NCBI GenBank assembly: GCA_030710605.1
Contig: CP092886.1
Span: 164,341,302 to 164,405,301, forward strand
DNA length: 64,000 bases
DNA from: Cordylochernes scorpioides
Taxonomy: Eukaryota; Arthropoda; Arachnida; Pseudoscorpiones; Chernetidae
Direction: 5' to 3'
The translations under genes and the position numbers were made by a program. The notes under the pieces are model-generated. The model saw only the letters and a list, made by a program, of their open reading frames with translations. It searched no databases and had not been told where the DNA came from. Shown here in pieces: positions 10,750-25,700 of this stretch. Numbering within the stretch: the first letter of the stretch is position 1; the number at the start of each line of letters is the position of its first letter.

Positions 10750-13700
10750 GTACGCTCGGTCAAAATTGGTCTTGGAAGGAAGAGATGATGGATGACCTGG
10801 ACGGAGGTAATGGAGGAAGATGGTCGAAATGGAATTCTGTAGCGCCCAAATGGAAATCGTATAAATTAACAATTTGCAGTAAATCTTCAGGGTTAAAATG
10901 GTAACTGTTGTTAAACCTTTTACGATTATTATGGAGGAAAACGGATGCTATTTACACACCGAGGTTTAAGTGCAATATTTCCATAACTTCCCTTTATATC
11001 ACATCGCGGCCACTTTGGTCAGTTGTGAAACGCACATATTCATATATATATTTGCAAAATATAAACGTTTTTAAATTTGTATTTATAAAGTATATTGTGT
11101 TTATAAACACCGCTTTTTATTGCTGGATTATTGATTGCTGGATATTTGAAAGCGTTTTAAGTGTGTGTTAGGTGAGTGTTTATTATTATTTTTTTATATT
11201 ACATATATGATAAATATGCAAAATAGTGAAAAAATAGAATAAAGCTCAAGTGTTGTTAATAAAAACAAAAAAGACATGTCCTGACCGCTCACACGAGCAT
11301 TTTAGATAGCGCTTTGACATCTAAAGTGTGAGCGGTCAGGATAGGTCTTTTTTGTGTGTGTGTGTTTTTAATATATGATAAATATTAGTAAATTAAATTT
11401 AATTGCCATCTATCGTTAAAATTTTACACAAATAAATTTACTGGCAATGCGTTTCTTTTGAATATCATCAAATATTATCTCTACAGACCTTACTGCAATG
11501 ATATGAGTTATTGAATGAGAGGGCTTGGCTCATCAGTAGTGACCCTCTCAGCGGTTTCGCCAAATTAATCTCTAGACCGCTCTACTATTGTATTGGATTC
11601 AAAATCATATTAATAGGTACCGCTCAGCAAGAGCAACCTAGTTCATGATAATTGAAACAGTGAATAATATGTGAAGGTTATTCACATATTAAACAAATTT
11701 TAACGCGGGATTCAATCCCGGTTCATGACTGTCGGGAATCGAGCGTGTTACCCTCTCATCCACCGTCATTGTATTGGATTGGTTTGGGATATACCCTGTA
11801 TTTTCTATGGAAGGCAGCTTAGGGGTGTTTAGTGAACTATGGACATAAGCTTATAGGTCTGTAGAGGTACATATGTATATAAATATGTTACTCGCCGAGA
11901 GAGATATGATGGGGGTGTATTTGTACCAATGTCAGATGGCTTTATACAGTGAATGTGTGTTGTGCAGGGGTTCTGCCTGGACTCCTACCTCCCCAACCCC
12001 ATGACCTCTTCAGCCCTCATGGTCCTGGCGGCAGACCAGCAGCGCCATTTCTCGGCAGCCTCCCATCTGGACAAGGACTTCGGTTTTCCATTTCGACCGA
12101 TGTTCCCAACTGATTCCTACCTGGCGCCGCCTTTTCCTCGGACCCTGGCGGGCGAGCGCTCGGCCTTCGTTCCCACAAAGAGAACATCGAGCCTCGAGCC
12201 CCGGTACCTCGCCTCCCCGGCATCCACCGCCGATGACTCCGCAGAAGGAGTCCCGGACTCCCCCGAGGATCCTTCTCATTCACAGAAAAGTAAGTTACAA
12301 AATGATATTTTAAGAATCTGAACTTAAATGATATGTGAGAGAAGATATGGGTGTTTATATTTTCTTTTTAACACACACACATAATGACAATAGTTCTTAT
12401 TTTGAAGTGCACTTGATTGGATTTTGTTTAGAGTTCCAAATTAGTTTCCTCGTTGTTCCTTACTTTAAAAAGTAATTCATCTAATTAAGTGCTTTAATTG
12501 ACTTTTTCACACAATTTGACTTATACAAATATGATGATTACAGTTTAACAGAGTATTAACATTTATTTGTTTTACCCTCTACACATACCGAGAGTGCCTT
12601 TAAGAACAAACACGTTAATGAATCCCGATTTTGTCAGTATCTCAACGTGAAATATATATTTGCCATTTAAAGCAAATATGAACTGTGTAGATCTCTCAGT
12701 GAAAGCCTTACAATTCACGATCAGCTACTGACAAAATCGGGCTGCAATAACGTTTGTGTTCTTAAGGCACTCTAGGTATGTATAGAGTGTATATGAAAAA
12801 TAAAACAAGAAGGAAAATTTAAGAGATCAGGTGACATAAAAGCATCATATCGTGCAACTAGACGTTGCTGATGGCTTGCGCCATCTATCAGAATAAAATC
12901 TTATCGATGATTTTTTTATATGCTTTGATTGTGAGGAAGTCTCTGGGGATCAGTTTTTAAAATTGTTGTAAGTACAACCTGCACCCACACTGATGAAGAT
13001 CTCATTTGTACGAACATAATATGTAAATTCGCTAACTCCAGGCATATGTGCATGTGCAGAGGTACCTAAGTACAACAATATAATCTATATATATATGTTC
13101 TCATTGTCATTTCATCAAATTCAATGCACTGTTTGTTGTCAGAAAAATAGCTGTATATCAAAGCTTTGACGTATATAATAAAAGCGAAAAGACACTACCG
13201 TCTTTTAAAAGGCAGAGCAAAAAAAAAAGCAATACATTTAATTGATCCCCTCGGCGCAAAAATGTATTAAAATACATTTCAATTTGGATTTAAAAGGATT
13301 TCATGTGCCAAAAGGTTATAGCCGGAAACCTTGATATACAGGTTGGCTTTTCGAAATTTCTAAGGATATCTAAGGATTTCTAAGGATAGTGTTTGGAAGC
13401 CTATTTAGAAGAGAGAAAGAGTAGATCTTTTTATGCGTTTTAAAAAACAGAATCCCTTTTTATTTAGGTTAATACAATCCTCTCTTAAAATTTCAACTTA
13501 TATTCCTATAATATATATTGAAAACCTTGAAATAACCTTAGAACGTGTACATTTATTTCAACAGACCCATTTTGGATCTAGACAAAAACTCTTCGATATA
13601 TCAACGAGAGGCCCGCTGGTGTTTTTCAAGATAACTAATCTTTTGATAAAACCCAGCCCCTGCCGCTAGTCGAACTATATAAGAATTTTCATCTAAGACA

Positions 13701-16700
13701 CATAAAATGCGCCTGAAAAAAAAAAGATTTACTACTATATATAATAGAAAGCAATAAATGAAGCCTTCGCATTGTGGTTTTAGCTGATTTTATGTTTCCA
13801 CAGGAGCTTGTGTAGATACTACTTACGGTCAAGTACCCACCTCTACATTGTAGCGATAATAAGGTATTTAAATAGAGAGCGAATGATCCAGGTGACACAA
13901 TTGCCAATAACGGGCGATAAATCAAGAATGAGCCTCCACGGGGTGTGCGGTTGGTGAAACGAGATCCCTCTTCAATTGTCCCTCGAGTTTGAGGCCCCTT
14001 CCATTTTCCAATCAATAGAGGGTTTGAATTTCCCCCTTTTATTATTGTAAATATTTCATTTATTAACGTCATCGTCATTTTTCTTTGGACGCTAACAAGT
14101 TCTGTCATCCATCGCTTTAAACTCCCGAGATCGGGTGTTTGGTCGAGTGCGTCGCTTGCCTTCCTAGTTGACACTGAAAGTTGTCGTTGTCAACTAGGCA
14201 CAACGAAAGCTGATGTATCTATTTTTGTGTGTGTAGATATTGTGTGTAGTTTTCTCTACCAAAGAGAGAAAATTAGTAGTAAATATTTAACCCTTACTCG
14301 TGCATATAAGAATTTACCCCCGAGAAAAGTCATTTAAAATTTTGAAAGATAGAAGACATATTGCTCACACTGTAGAAAAATTAAAGCTGGATTTTTACAT
14401 TATATATTTGGATGCATGCTTCTCAAGATGAAGATTGTTTTTGTCAAGAATTGGTCATCCATGCTTCTTGATTTTCATTGTTATCAAGTTCGATAATGTC
14501 TACTGCTCTTTAAATGCACACAACTTTCGTAGAATGTTAGAGAAAGGAATGACTCTGGAAGATTAGTTGAATCCCTGGAAAGATTTCTTCCTTTTTTTTC
14601 TTTCTGTTTTGTTCAAGAGAACCTTGTATAGGGCTGTTGTTGTTGCTTATTCCTCAAGTCGTTTAAACGATCTCCATTAGGTTCCATTGTCTCAGCTTTT
14701 CTATTATAGTCCTGGGGTTTTTCCAGAGGTCTTTTTTGGAGGATTTGATCAAATTCAATAGAATCATGGAGAAGGAAAGAGAGGTGCACCTTCTGTTATT
14801 AGGGCTGACGGCCCTAATAAAAAGCTTAATGTTGTAACACTTACACATTCGGCCATGACACACTGACTGGCAGGGATCAATAAAAGCCGCATTAATCGCA
14901 TTGCCATCGCTAATCCGCCCAATATCCATTTATGATTTCATCTTCCTTCCGTCAAAAAGTATTATTAGATAGTTCAAATTGGCATTTGAATATTGATCTG
15001 ATATTTCGTTTTAAAAATAGTTTTTTTTTTGTAACCTGATCTGCGCACAGCTATTGTTTAAACCACATACTCTTTATACTTTTATATTCACTCATTTATT
15101 TCGCTACATGTAGAATAGTATCAAGATTATTTGGCATTTTAAAATGTATTATAGAACGCTCAAAAGATGAAAAATGTTATAACACCTTGATAAAGGTTGG
15201 CGTTCAGCCAAAGAAATATTGGTAAAATAAATGATATTTTGACCCAATATATGCCTTTTTAATTAAATATTTATTTATGGATTGCTCTATTTTCAAGATG
15301 AAATATGTAATATTTTATAAAAATCTCATTATATATATATTATACATGAGTTATTGCACATAAGACTTATTTTACACAATATTTTAATCAATATTTAAGG
15401 AATTGGGTCTCTCATTTGACAATTCGTACTTCGCCGTGTGATGCTTAACGCTGCGTTCCTTCAATTACCACACACAACATATCTCAATCACCATTTAGAT
15501 ACAAATCCTGCTGGTTTGGACGAATTATTCAGTAGTATTCGTAAAGGAAAGGCCAAGAGTCCTTGGATTCCGGCCAGAAATAGCTCTCAGACTTCGGGAG
15601 AAACAAACTTTGGTTCTAAGCCAGAATAAACACATCTCTTATTTGGACATTTTCACGACAAATATCTTAGTTAAGTCGCGAGCAATATAAATAGAATGGG
15701 AAGTCTCTAAATGTCCTGCCAAGTCTAACTCTCAGCTAACCAACCAATGTTTGGAATGACGCACTTAACGATGAAATGGTGTCAAACCCGGGCGCTGACG
15801 TGAATGGCCAACAATGTCCAGGCGGTGAAAGGACGTCTGGCCACCTGGGCCTTTGAAGTTCCGACGTTACTTGGAATATCATCGGACGGCGTCTGCATTG
15901 TTTTACCATACATATTGTTTATTGTTTCTATATCTTGTTGTCCGGAAAGTTACCCTGCTGAAGATTCCATAATGTCCTGTATTTTACGAATACACAAGCA
16001 AAACGATAAACATGGCTGTTTAAGATTTTAAATAGTCGTCTACACATAGAATAGGTTGAAATTGTGAAAATAAATTGCTATATATATGCTTCTGGTGTTT
16101 GTTGGCGGTATCTTTGGGATTAATTGAAAATTTGAAGAAAAAAAGCATCTTCATTTATCGTTTTTCTTGATTTATCTTAATTGCACTGCCCTGTTTATGT
16201 TTCAACCGATTTAGAAAATAGTTTTGAGTTAAAAGGCGATCTAGATTAAATATAATTATATAAAAGGCGTACCTAGATCTGTAAAAGTAAACCTTTTTTT
16301 TCAATATATTTCGAGGGATTGCACCCTTTTTATCAATTTTTTTGATGCAAGGTTGAAATAAATTGTTAATTTTTTCCATCTTCATAGCTTTATCCTGAAA
16401 GAGATTTCACACTGGAATCTCAGCAAGAGTTGGTCGGCGCTGAAGTGTTTAGGATCTCCATGACGCCGGACATCACCATTTGTCTGGACAAGTTGCCGAC
16501 AAACATCTTCATTATCGCAGTGACGAGGCTTAATTGTCCCGCAGGGCGGGTCTGGCCTCTCCCTTTTTGGCGCCGCGCGGGCGTTTGTTTGTGTTTGCGT
16601 CCACTTACTTAGTCTCTAATGGTGACAAACTACTTGGTTCACTTCCCGAAGCATTAAGGAATCGCCTATTTAGGACGTATTAAGTGAGTGACCCTCCCTG

Positions 16701-19700
16701 TTTTACGCACCAGCATCCCAACAAACGAACTCTACCTTTGCCTCTGTCTATGGCCAAAACAACAAATTAGAATCAGATGGATTTTGATTTATTGTTATAT
16801 ATTTACGCTCTCTTAATCCTTGTGAAAATTGTTCAATAAAGTTTTCCGCAAAATATATGTTTCTTTTTGAAAATAGAGCAATTCATATTTAATTCATTAG
16901 ATAATAAAAGGCATATATTGGATTTAATAAAATATTTTATTAAATCCAATATATGCCTTTTATTATTTAATATGTTTCTATATGATAATTTACTTTTAAT
17001 TCGCAGCTTTTGAGTTGACTTATTATTCTACAGGCATTTTCTTCGTAGTTGTTGTTGTTCTTGTCGTGTCCAAAGAAGAGTCTCAGATGTCTCCATGCAT
17101 CTCCATCACAGCAGCAGCAATATCCACTATCTTGGGTGTGTAAAGCTGCTGCTCTGGGTCTAAGTCAAATTTTCTTCGTAGTCAATTGTATATATCTAAA
17201 TATTTTAAGAACATTTTTTAAAAATGGAACAGGATTGGACTCAAGCATTTCTTTTTACCTAATTCTCTTTCGTTTAATATATTCCATTATTCACTATAAA
17301 ATATTTTCATATATGATATATCCCCATACTCTATTATTATTATTGTTTAGAATATATACTAATTATCTATATCACTTTTCCTTTTGATATCAACAAATTG
17401 CGGCGGGAGATCAATGTTCCTGTTGATATTATAATGCTGAGATGATACGAGGGATTTTAAACGCAGACTTTTGTCTCTGCAACACAAATGTTCTGAAAAT
17501 GACATTCAACATTCTCGCAGTGACAGATTGCCGCGTATATGTTTTAATAGAACACGGGAACTGTCTAATGCTTCGGGCACATCCATCGGTTTCATTAAAA
17601 AGCTCACCAATCTGCTTAACAATAATGGATCCCCTGCACTTGTTTCCTGTGATGATCCTGAAACGCTTAGGAGCGCGATTACAGGGCTCTTAAAAACAGC
17701 GGCAGACCAATCTATACACAACGACCTTACAAGAATGGATAAATCTAAGCTATACTCTCACTACAAAGACATTCACATATCTTTCATGACGGAGGGATAC
17801 CTTTTAGGGGATTTTCCTTTCCCGGTTGTAAGACTACTCGCACAAGTTAGAATACTTTCAAGTTTTTTTTAGAGAAAACCACACCAAGATGCTCTGCGGT
17901 GAGGACCCGATTTGTACCTTCTGTAATTCAAAACTAAAAAATGAAATCACTCACTATATTTTTGATTGCTCTGCTCTGAAAGAAGAAAGAAGAACCCTTA
18001 TGCTCAAAACTGGGCAACTCTGTGCTTCACTTCCATCAATAATTGACAATATGACCCAGAACAAGTATATTGCTACGGCGTTTTATGGTTTCCACAAGTC
18101 CATATCTCATAAGAAGGCCAAGTGACACTCACTCCTCACTTTCTTACCGCTACTCTTTTTGTGTTGTTTTTCTTGATTCCCTCTTTCTCTTTCTTGTTTT
18201 TTTTTTCTTTTTTTCTGTCTATATCGTTATTTCCTTTGTCTCACTGCTTTGTTCTTATGCATACCTCTGGTGAATCCTGTATAGGGTCAGTGACCCTAAA
18301 TAAAGGCTTTTTGTTGTTGTTGTTGTTGACATTCAACATTCTCAAGGTTGAAAACGTGTCCAGTTTCTGTCGTGTGTTGGAAAATGAGAGCTTTATAATC
18401 TGGAGCTACTAAATGATTCTTTCTTCTAACTTCTTGTCTTCACGTCTATTTGACATATGCAACGTATTTTCAAATACTTATTGCCTCAATATACTTAAAT
18501 GCATCTTTATACAGTGGTCTAGAAAAAAAATTATCTATAACCTTTGTAAAAATTACTAATTACATATACTGTACTCAATAAACGAAAGACACGACATATA
18601 AAGAGAAAAGCATCTCCTGATTGTGAAACTCAAAGTTGTGTGCTGATGGCAACTGTCAGAATAAAGATAAACTAATCGTTGATTCGAAACTATTTTAAAG
18701 GCGTAAGATTCTTTTTGATATTAAACAATTTCTACTGCCCTTACTGCAATGGAAAAATTTAGTTATAAAATAGTTTCGAATTTTGATAACAGATGGCGCG
18801 CTAGTGCATCATATTATAATCGTTGATTTTTAATTATTTCACCAAGAAAGGATATTCGGCCAATTCTGGAATAATTAAGAATAAAAAAAAATTAGCTCAT
18901 TCGAAATTTATTTAAGACTCTGCGAGCTTCCATAAATCCAACGCCTCTCCTGTGTACTTTAACAATTCTTAGTTCTTAATAATAACAGGCACTAAGACAA
19001 GAAAAGGCTTTATTTTCAAGAACTATGAATGCCGACCACAGGCAAACTCTATATTCAAGATACTTTAACAATAGACCTGAAAATCTAACAGATCTCATTT
19101 CAAAAGAAATATATATTAAATGTTTATGAAGAATACTACATAGTTTATTTAAACATTGGTTCTCACTCCTCAGGAAACCCTTAAATATGAATGCCTTCCC
19201 CGCAACAAGAGCCCTTTCACAAGGTTTATAAACATTGCTTTTTTCTATTGAGAAAATAATCTTATTAAAATTATTATTTCAATTAAATCTCCGAGGCAAT
19301 ATTAAAAAAAAATCAACGCTTCTAAGGCAAAAACAGACATTGAAATTGATAGCTTGTGTTTCATGAGCGGTCTTCGCTGTTTTGAAAATACTCTATATTT
19401 AGATGTATTAGTACTACTAATAATATTCGTAAACATGAGCATCAATAATGGTTATTCGAAATTCGAAAATATCTCTTGCAGTGATATATTGCGCGAATAA
19501 AACGTAGATGAAGCGGGAAAAGGTCAAGGAATAAATAAATGTGGAGGAACAAGGAGAATGTCCAACATTGGAAACAAGCGAGATTCCCAAATTAGATTAG
19601 TTGGCAAGAAAGGGCAAGGAGGTGAGGAGGTCAACAAGGGTTAGACAAATGAGACCGCGGTGGTGGGGACACCGAAGGGGAGGTCGCCCGCTCGCCATAC

Positions 19701-22700
19701 ATCACGGCGGCCTCGCTAATTGAATGACCATTCAATGAGAATCGACCGCCCTACAATAAATCCCACTTAAAATTTCCCAAGACAACACTGTCCCAATTGA
19801 AGTCCGATTAGTATCAGCAAGAGGTCGTCACATTGATCAATCGCCAATTTGGGAAGACTTTAACATTTTGGTGGGTTGAAATCATTTACAAGCCCAGATG
19901 GGATAAAGTGTCAGAATTCTAAACAAGAAGCGAAGGTTCTAAATTAAATGCAAGGGCGTTAAGATGGAGGGACAGCTGTCGAGGGCCGTTTATAGGAATT
20001 TGCAGCTGGCAGCTTCAGACGCGTACAAATGACGTGCTCCTCCTCAGAAGAGGCCTCGAAATAAATTATTCATCTTCCGACTCTCGGCCGTTTTATTCCC
20101 CTCTTTAACCCCGGAGCTCCTTTTATCTCCGGAGCCATCTGAGAGGACTCGGCGAATTAAGCCAAGAAGTCGAGACATTTGGTACCATTTGTTCCGCGGA
20201 TAAAACGTCGTCGTATATATTTACAGAATTTACATAGCGTTTTACAACCTATTTTTATTTTTATTTCCTAGAGAATATTCAAATTCTAATTGTCTCTATT
20301 CCTCCTTCAGATAATAAAGATTTTTCTTATTGTATCTCTCTTTAATCTATGTGTAAATTACCTTTTTTTTTTAATTGGCGTCAGTGAAAATGGGTAATTT
20401 TTATTTACTCTTCTCAAGAAGAATGCGCAAACCACAGCACACCAGCACTTCTCACGTGTATAAGTACGAATTAAACAAGTCGGCTGCTGGATTAGTGTTT
20501 GAACAGTATTGGTGCTAGTGTCTCGATTGTTCCTATTTTGAGCCGAATTCCAACTGACCATATCTATCCACGCGCATTTTAAAAATCATCACTACGAGAG
20601 CAACTGTTACCGAAAAAAGCGTATTATACACTTTGTCATTTTGTGTAGTTAAAATATAAAGATAACTAAATTAATATACAAATTAAAAGGTTATATGTTC
20701 ATTTTTAATTTTCTATCCGAATATTGGAACACTTGCACACAATTCTTGAAACCTGCCAGTTAAAAATGCTGAAAAAAAGAAAGACTTAACCGAACATCCA
20801 AACATACCAAAAAATTATGTTTGATGAGAAGGACAGAACCAACATCCAATTATTTGTTTGGGCAGATACGATAAGTTAACCCCCACACTGATAAAACGGT
20901 GTTTACCTTACAACCCTGAACACTCGGATTTTCCTGGAAAGTCTCTTGAAGATTTATTGAAAAAGCCATGGTCCACTTGTGCTATGTGAGCAGAAGAACT
21001 TAAATTGACTTGTTCCATATGTGAATACCTGCTTTCTTTCCTCTTTTCGCTCTCCACTTCTCCCATCCATATTTCCAAAATTTTTTTATTTTATTTATTT
21101 ATTTTTTAATATTCTTCTTATTTCTTTATTCTTTCTTATAATCTGTATATATTTACCATATGTATATATTCTTTCACCATTTTTATTTCCCACTTTCTCC
21201 GTTTTGTAACCCCAAGGAGAATCCTCTGTAAGACCTGTGTGTCTTAATAAAGGCTTTTGTGTGTGTGTGTGAGAAACCTGCCAGTTCCACAATTCTTGCA
21301 GCCACGATTCGTGTTACTTGCCAGTTCCACAATTCTAGTAACCTGCCATCATTTTTAATTAGCTATAAAACGTATATCTCGCTCTCCCGTATTCACCCTT
21401 AGATTCAATTTTGCCCGTTAAAGAACGAGAACTCGAAAGTTCGCGATTTTGATAATTAAAAAAAAACTTATTTTACAGGAAACATTTTAGAACTCTCTAT
21501 AATAGTATATCGTAATGTTCTTATATTTAAAATTATGAACATTAAAATATATTCAGCTGAAGGACGAAACCCTAGAGAAATCTAACGCCGCATTCAACTT
21601 TAGTCAAAGCCCGGTCCTACCCAGGTAAACCGGTAGGCAGCGTACCGATGGATTAGTCGGCTGAGCCGCCTGCAAGCGACACCTCACATCTGGCCGGGGC
21701 TTACTTTAGATCGGGCCTTGACCGTTATCGGATTGGGCTTATAATGTGGTCGATTTGCTAATGTATTTCAGTAGAGTGCTTTAGAATAGGGATTGCGCAA
21801 CACTCAACAGAATTTGAGCTACTTCTGAAAAGTCACACACACTCTGTATGGATTGTTGCATAATGCTTGGGATATCGAATATCATCAGGTCAGAACACTG
21901 AACAAATAGACTGAGTAGGATTCCCAAACTACTCTAAGCTTTATATTTATGCGTTTTTTCCCCAATCTAATTAAAATGTTCCGTATAGGGATCAGAATTA
22001 AATTCATGTACACCTTAATCTAAAAAATAAATTATTTCAAACTAAAATAAAGAACATTTTCAATTAAAAGCATAATATACGAAAAAACAAAGGATATTCC
22101 GGCTATTTTCCCCCGAGCAGCTCAGAATTATGGAAAAAGGACAGCCTCTTAAAGATAAGCGATAGTATAAAATTTCAAGGTTGGATGTCCCATAGTGCTC
22201 TCTTTGTTATCCCCGGCTACAGGGAGAGAGACAAAATTATTATTAATTTTATTGCGAGGACTGCGCATAGAAATCCTCAGCGCGGGTGTCATAATGTCAC
22301 TAGTAGTTTAAAAGTAACTATTGTAATACAAAAGCGATGTTAATGAGAGAGGTATGTTGAGGTGATGTTGAATTTTCTTCACAGCAACCAATACCGCAAC
22401 ACTGAGGTAATTTTATTGCGAAGAGTGCGCATAGAATCGCGGGTGTCATAATGTCACTAGTAGTTATAAAAGTAACTATTGTAATACAAGAGCGATGTTA
22501 ATGAGAGATGTATGTTGAGGTGATGTTGAATCCTCCTCCCAGCAACCAATACCGCAACACTGAGGTAATTTTATTGCGAAGGGTGCATAGAAATCTTCAG
22601 CGCGGGTGTCATAATGTCACTAGTAGTTTAAAAGTAACTATTGTAATACAAGAGCGATGTTAATGAGAGAGGTATGTTGAGGTGATGTTGAATTCTCCTC

Positions 22701-25700
22701 CCAGAAACCAATACCGCAACACTGAGGTAATTTTATTGCGAAGAGTGCATAGAAGCCCGAGTGTCATAATGTCACTAGTAGTAATAAAAGTAACTATTGT
22801 AATACAAAAGCGATGTTAACGAAAGAGGTATGTTGAGGTGATGTTGAATCCTCCTCCCAGAAACCAATACCGCAACACTGAGGTAATTTTATTGCGAAGA
22901 GTAAGTAAGCACCGAGGAGGGGATTTCAGCCGGAGGAAATCCGCAGCGGGTGTCATCAGCACGTCGAGGACCAATTAATGTGGGTGACGTCAGCGGCCCT
23001 CGAGGTGCCATAAACACCCGCCGTAATGGGGACAATTACAACCTCCCCCCTCACCCACCGATATATTGGCAAATCTTCTAACTTCTTCTTAACATAGCCA
23101 AAGTGTCCTGCCTACAAAAATCCCCTCTTCCTCAACCAATCAAGATTCCTTCACCTATCTCTCGAGATATAAATCCGGATTTCAAGGTGATTTAAACCCG
23201 CATTGGCCATCAGGTTTCTGTGTGTAAAGTTAAAAACGGTCATTATAAAAAATCTTCTTCATTACGATACAAAGTGGGAGAATCTCTATTTGTAAAACTA
23301 AATGTTCAATAGAAATTTATAAAAATACAAGTAGCGTTGTACCTACATCCAATTATAAAAAGCGTATATAAGTGTATAAATGAACTTTCAACTTATCGTT
23401 TTTAACATATTGTGCGTTACTTGAATTTCTCCATATCAGATTGGATTGTTTATGAAATTATGTTGAATTCCGTCAGCTGTATGTTCAAAACTTTCATAGA
23501 ATTGGCGCGCTAATATCTGTTACACTTTGTTCCAATGTAATTGTTTCTTCGAAGTAATTTATTTTTGGTCTAGAATCCTCGAATCTCATATAATAATGAT
23601 TTATGATATTCTGTTACTGTTAATAAATTATTAAGCAGCTTACTAACATATACGAAGAACTTTTTATTCGATTCTGTAGTTTAGTATATTATTAAATTTG
23701 GAACATTTTCGTTGGAGCATTTATTTCATATTTTATTTCGTAAATAAATCATTAACATTCCACAAATATACGTATTCTAATAGTGATTTCAAAGTCAATT
23801 TATATAAATGGAGTAAAATATACAGTGGATTTCTTTTGGTGTTGTTCCGCACATATAAAACCAAACCGTAATATAAGGTTATAGAAAAACGATAAATCGA
23901 AGCTATAGCATGGCGCTAGGCGTCGTCGGATCAGTTAACCAATTCCTCGCCACAGCACACAAGAAAGTTGCCAACTTTGGGCGCCCAAATGATCCGATGG
24001 ACATTAGTTCATGGAGGCGATCGAAGCGTACGTGCTCCACGGCGCCGCGACAAATGGCTTCCAAAGCTGAAAAAGACGAGCTGGGCGGCGGATTGATCCC
24101 GGCTGGGGCAGGTGGGGCCACTTCATCAACCGACGCACACCGCTGCTTCTCCACAATGCCACAAGCCGGGACAGCTTGTTAGCGCTGCTGACACAAGGAA
24201 GGCGTTCCTTTCATCTCTTCCCGCTACGGATAGCGTCGATTACGCTGGGAAAAGCTTTTGGGGAAATAAACAAAACGCTTTATCACAATGATCCTTTCCC
24301 GGTTAGGCTTCCATCAACACTTCCTAAACACGCCGGGCGTTCCGCGCCGCTGCCTCCTCACAATATTTCCCCACATCTATTTAAACTAATATACTCGGGG
24401 TCCGGCTAGGTCTCCATTGGCCTTTCATTTCTTACACCATCTTGACAAAACGCCTTCAGGACATTCAAACCTAATCGGACATTTATTTGATTAGCGACTG
24501 AGCATTTACCTTCCTTCTCCCCTTTTGGAGCGCTGACATCCGGCTGAATCCAAAATATGGCGTAGGAATAGTGGGGCAAATCACTTAATGTCCAGTGTAC
24601 TTCTCGCCGGTACAATCTCCTCATTTGAAATCTCACAGGATTCTTAACTTACATGTTACCTTCTCTCTCGTCTATATGAACAGTTCCCAGATTCCATTAA
24701 AAAAATCGTTTTTAGATAATAAACTTAAGTGCGTAAGTGGAGTTTGTAAAACTTATAATTGGAAACATGTTAAATTTTATTCAAATCCAACCTACAGTAA
24801 TGAATTTTATATTTAACTGGAGTTAAAACTTTCAAACGCTAAATTATATCTATTGAATAGCCTTCTATATATAATCACAGGAAGATTAAAGAAACGCACA
24901 TACCAAAATGACCGCATACTGGCGGATCTTAAATGTCAACAGGGAAACCACGAAAAGAAGTTCAAAGGTTGCCGCCATAAAGAAGAAATCCCTAGCAAAA
25001 ACATGGTCGGACTCAACATGGCCGCTTTGTGTCCAAGGCCTATCTTGTTGAGGCAGAGTCAATAAAAAGGCCGGACATTGCTGGGGACAATTACAAGGGA
25101 AAGCTGTCGATCCATCATGCAGGAATGTCCAAGGACAATACCCCGATTTATCCCGGCGCCGGTGTTTATTTTAAAAGAGCCGCTGTAAAACTGAGGAAGA
25201 GGCGACGGTTTCGTTGCTTACATGGTGTTGGTGTTACAGCCATTTTACGGCCCGCTCTTCATCGCTCTGTTTAAACCTACACCCGTTACGAGGGCACTTA
25301 GCTGGGGATAAAATCTGATTTATCACCAGGCCGCGATCGCTTTACATCCATTTGCTTGTGTTTACTACAAGAGCGGTGCTGCTGCCGCTTCTTCTGCGTC
25401 ACAAAAGAGTTTTTCTTGTGATCAACCATCTGCGCCATCTTATAAATGGTTTAAAGAAAGAGAGTAATAAAATTTTATTGGTCCGTTTATTGTATTTTTA
25501 TCTTTTGATGTTTGTTGAGATTTTCTCTTTCTATATAAATTTATATTTACGAACCTTAACGTGGTATTTGAAAAGCAAATGTTGGCATGCTTAATATATC
25601 TATCTAAATAAAAGTATTTTGCCGAGAATATTTATATTTAAATCATATATTATGTTTTTAATCACACAAACTCACACACAACCTTTTTATTTTCCTTTAA

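Noticed and set aside
12010-12283. Two minus-strand ORFs of 88-89 codons
   Set aside because: Antisense shadows of RNF220 exon 2.
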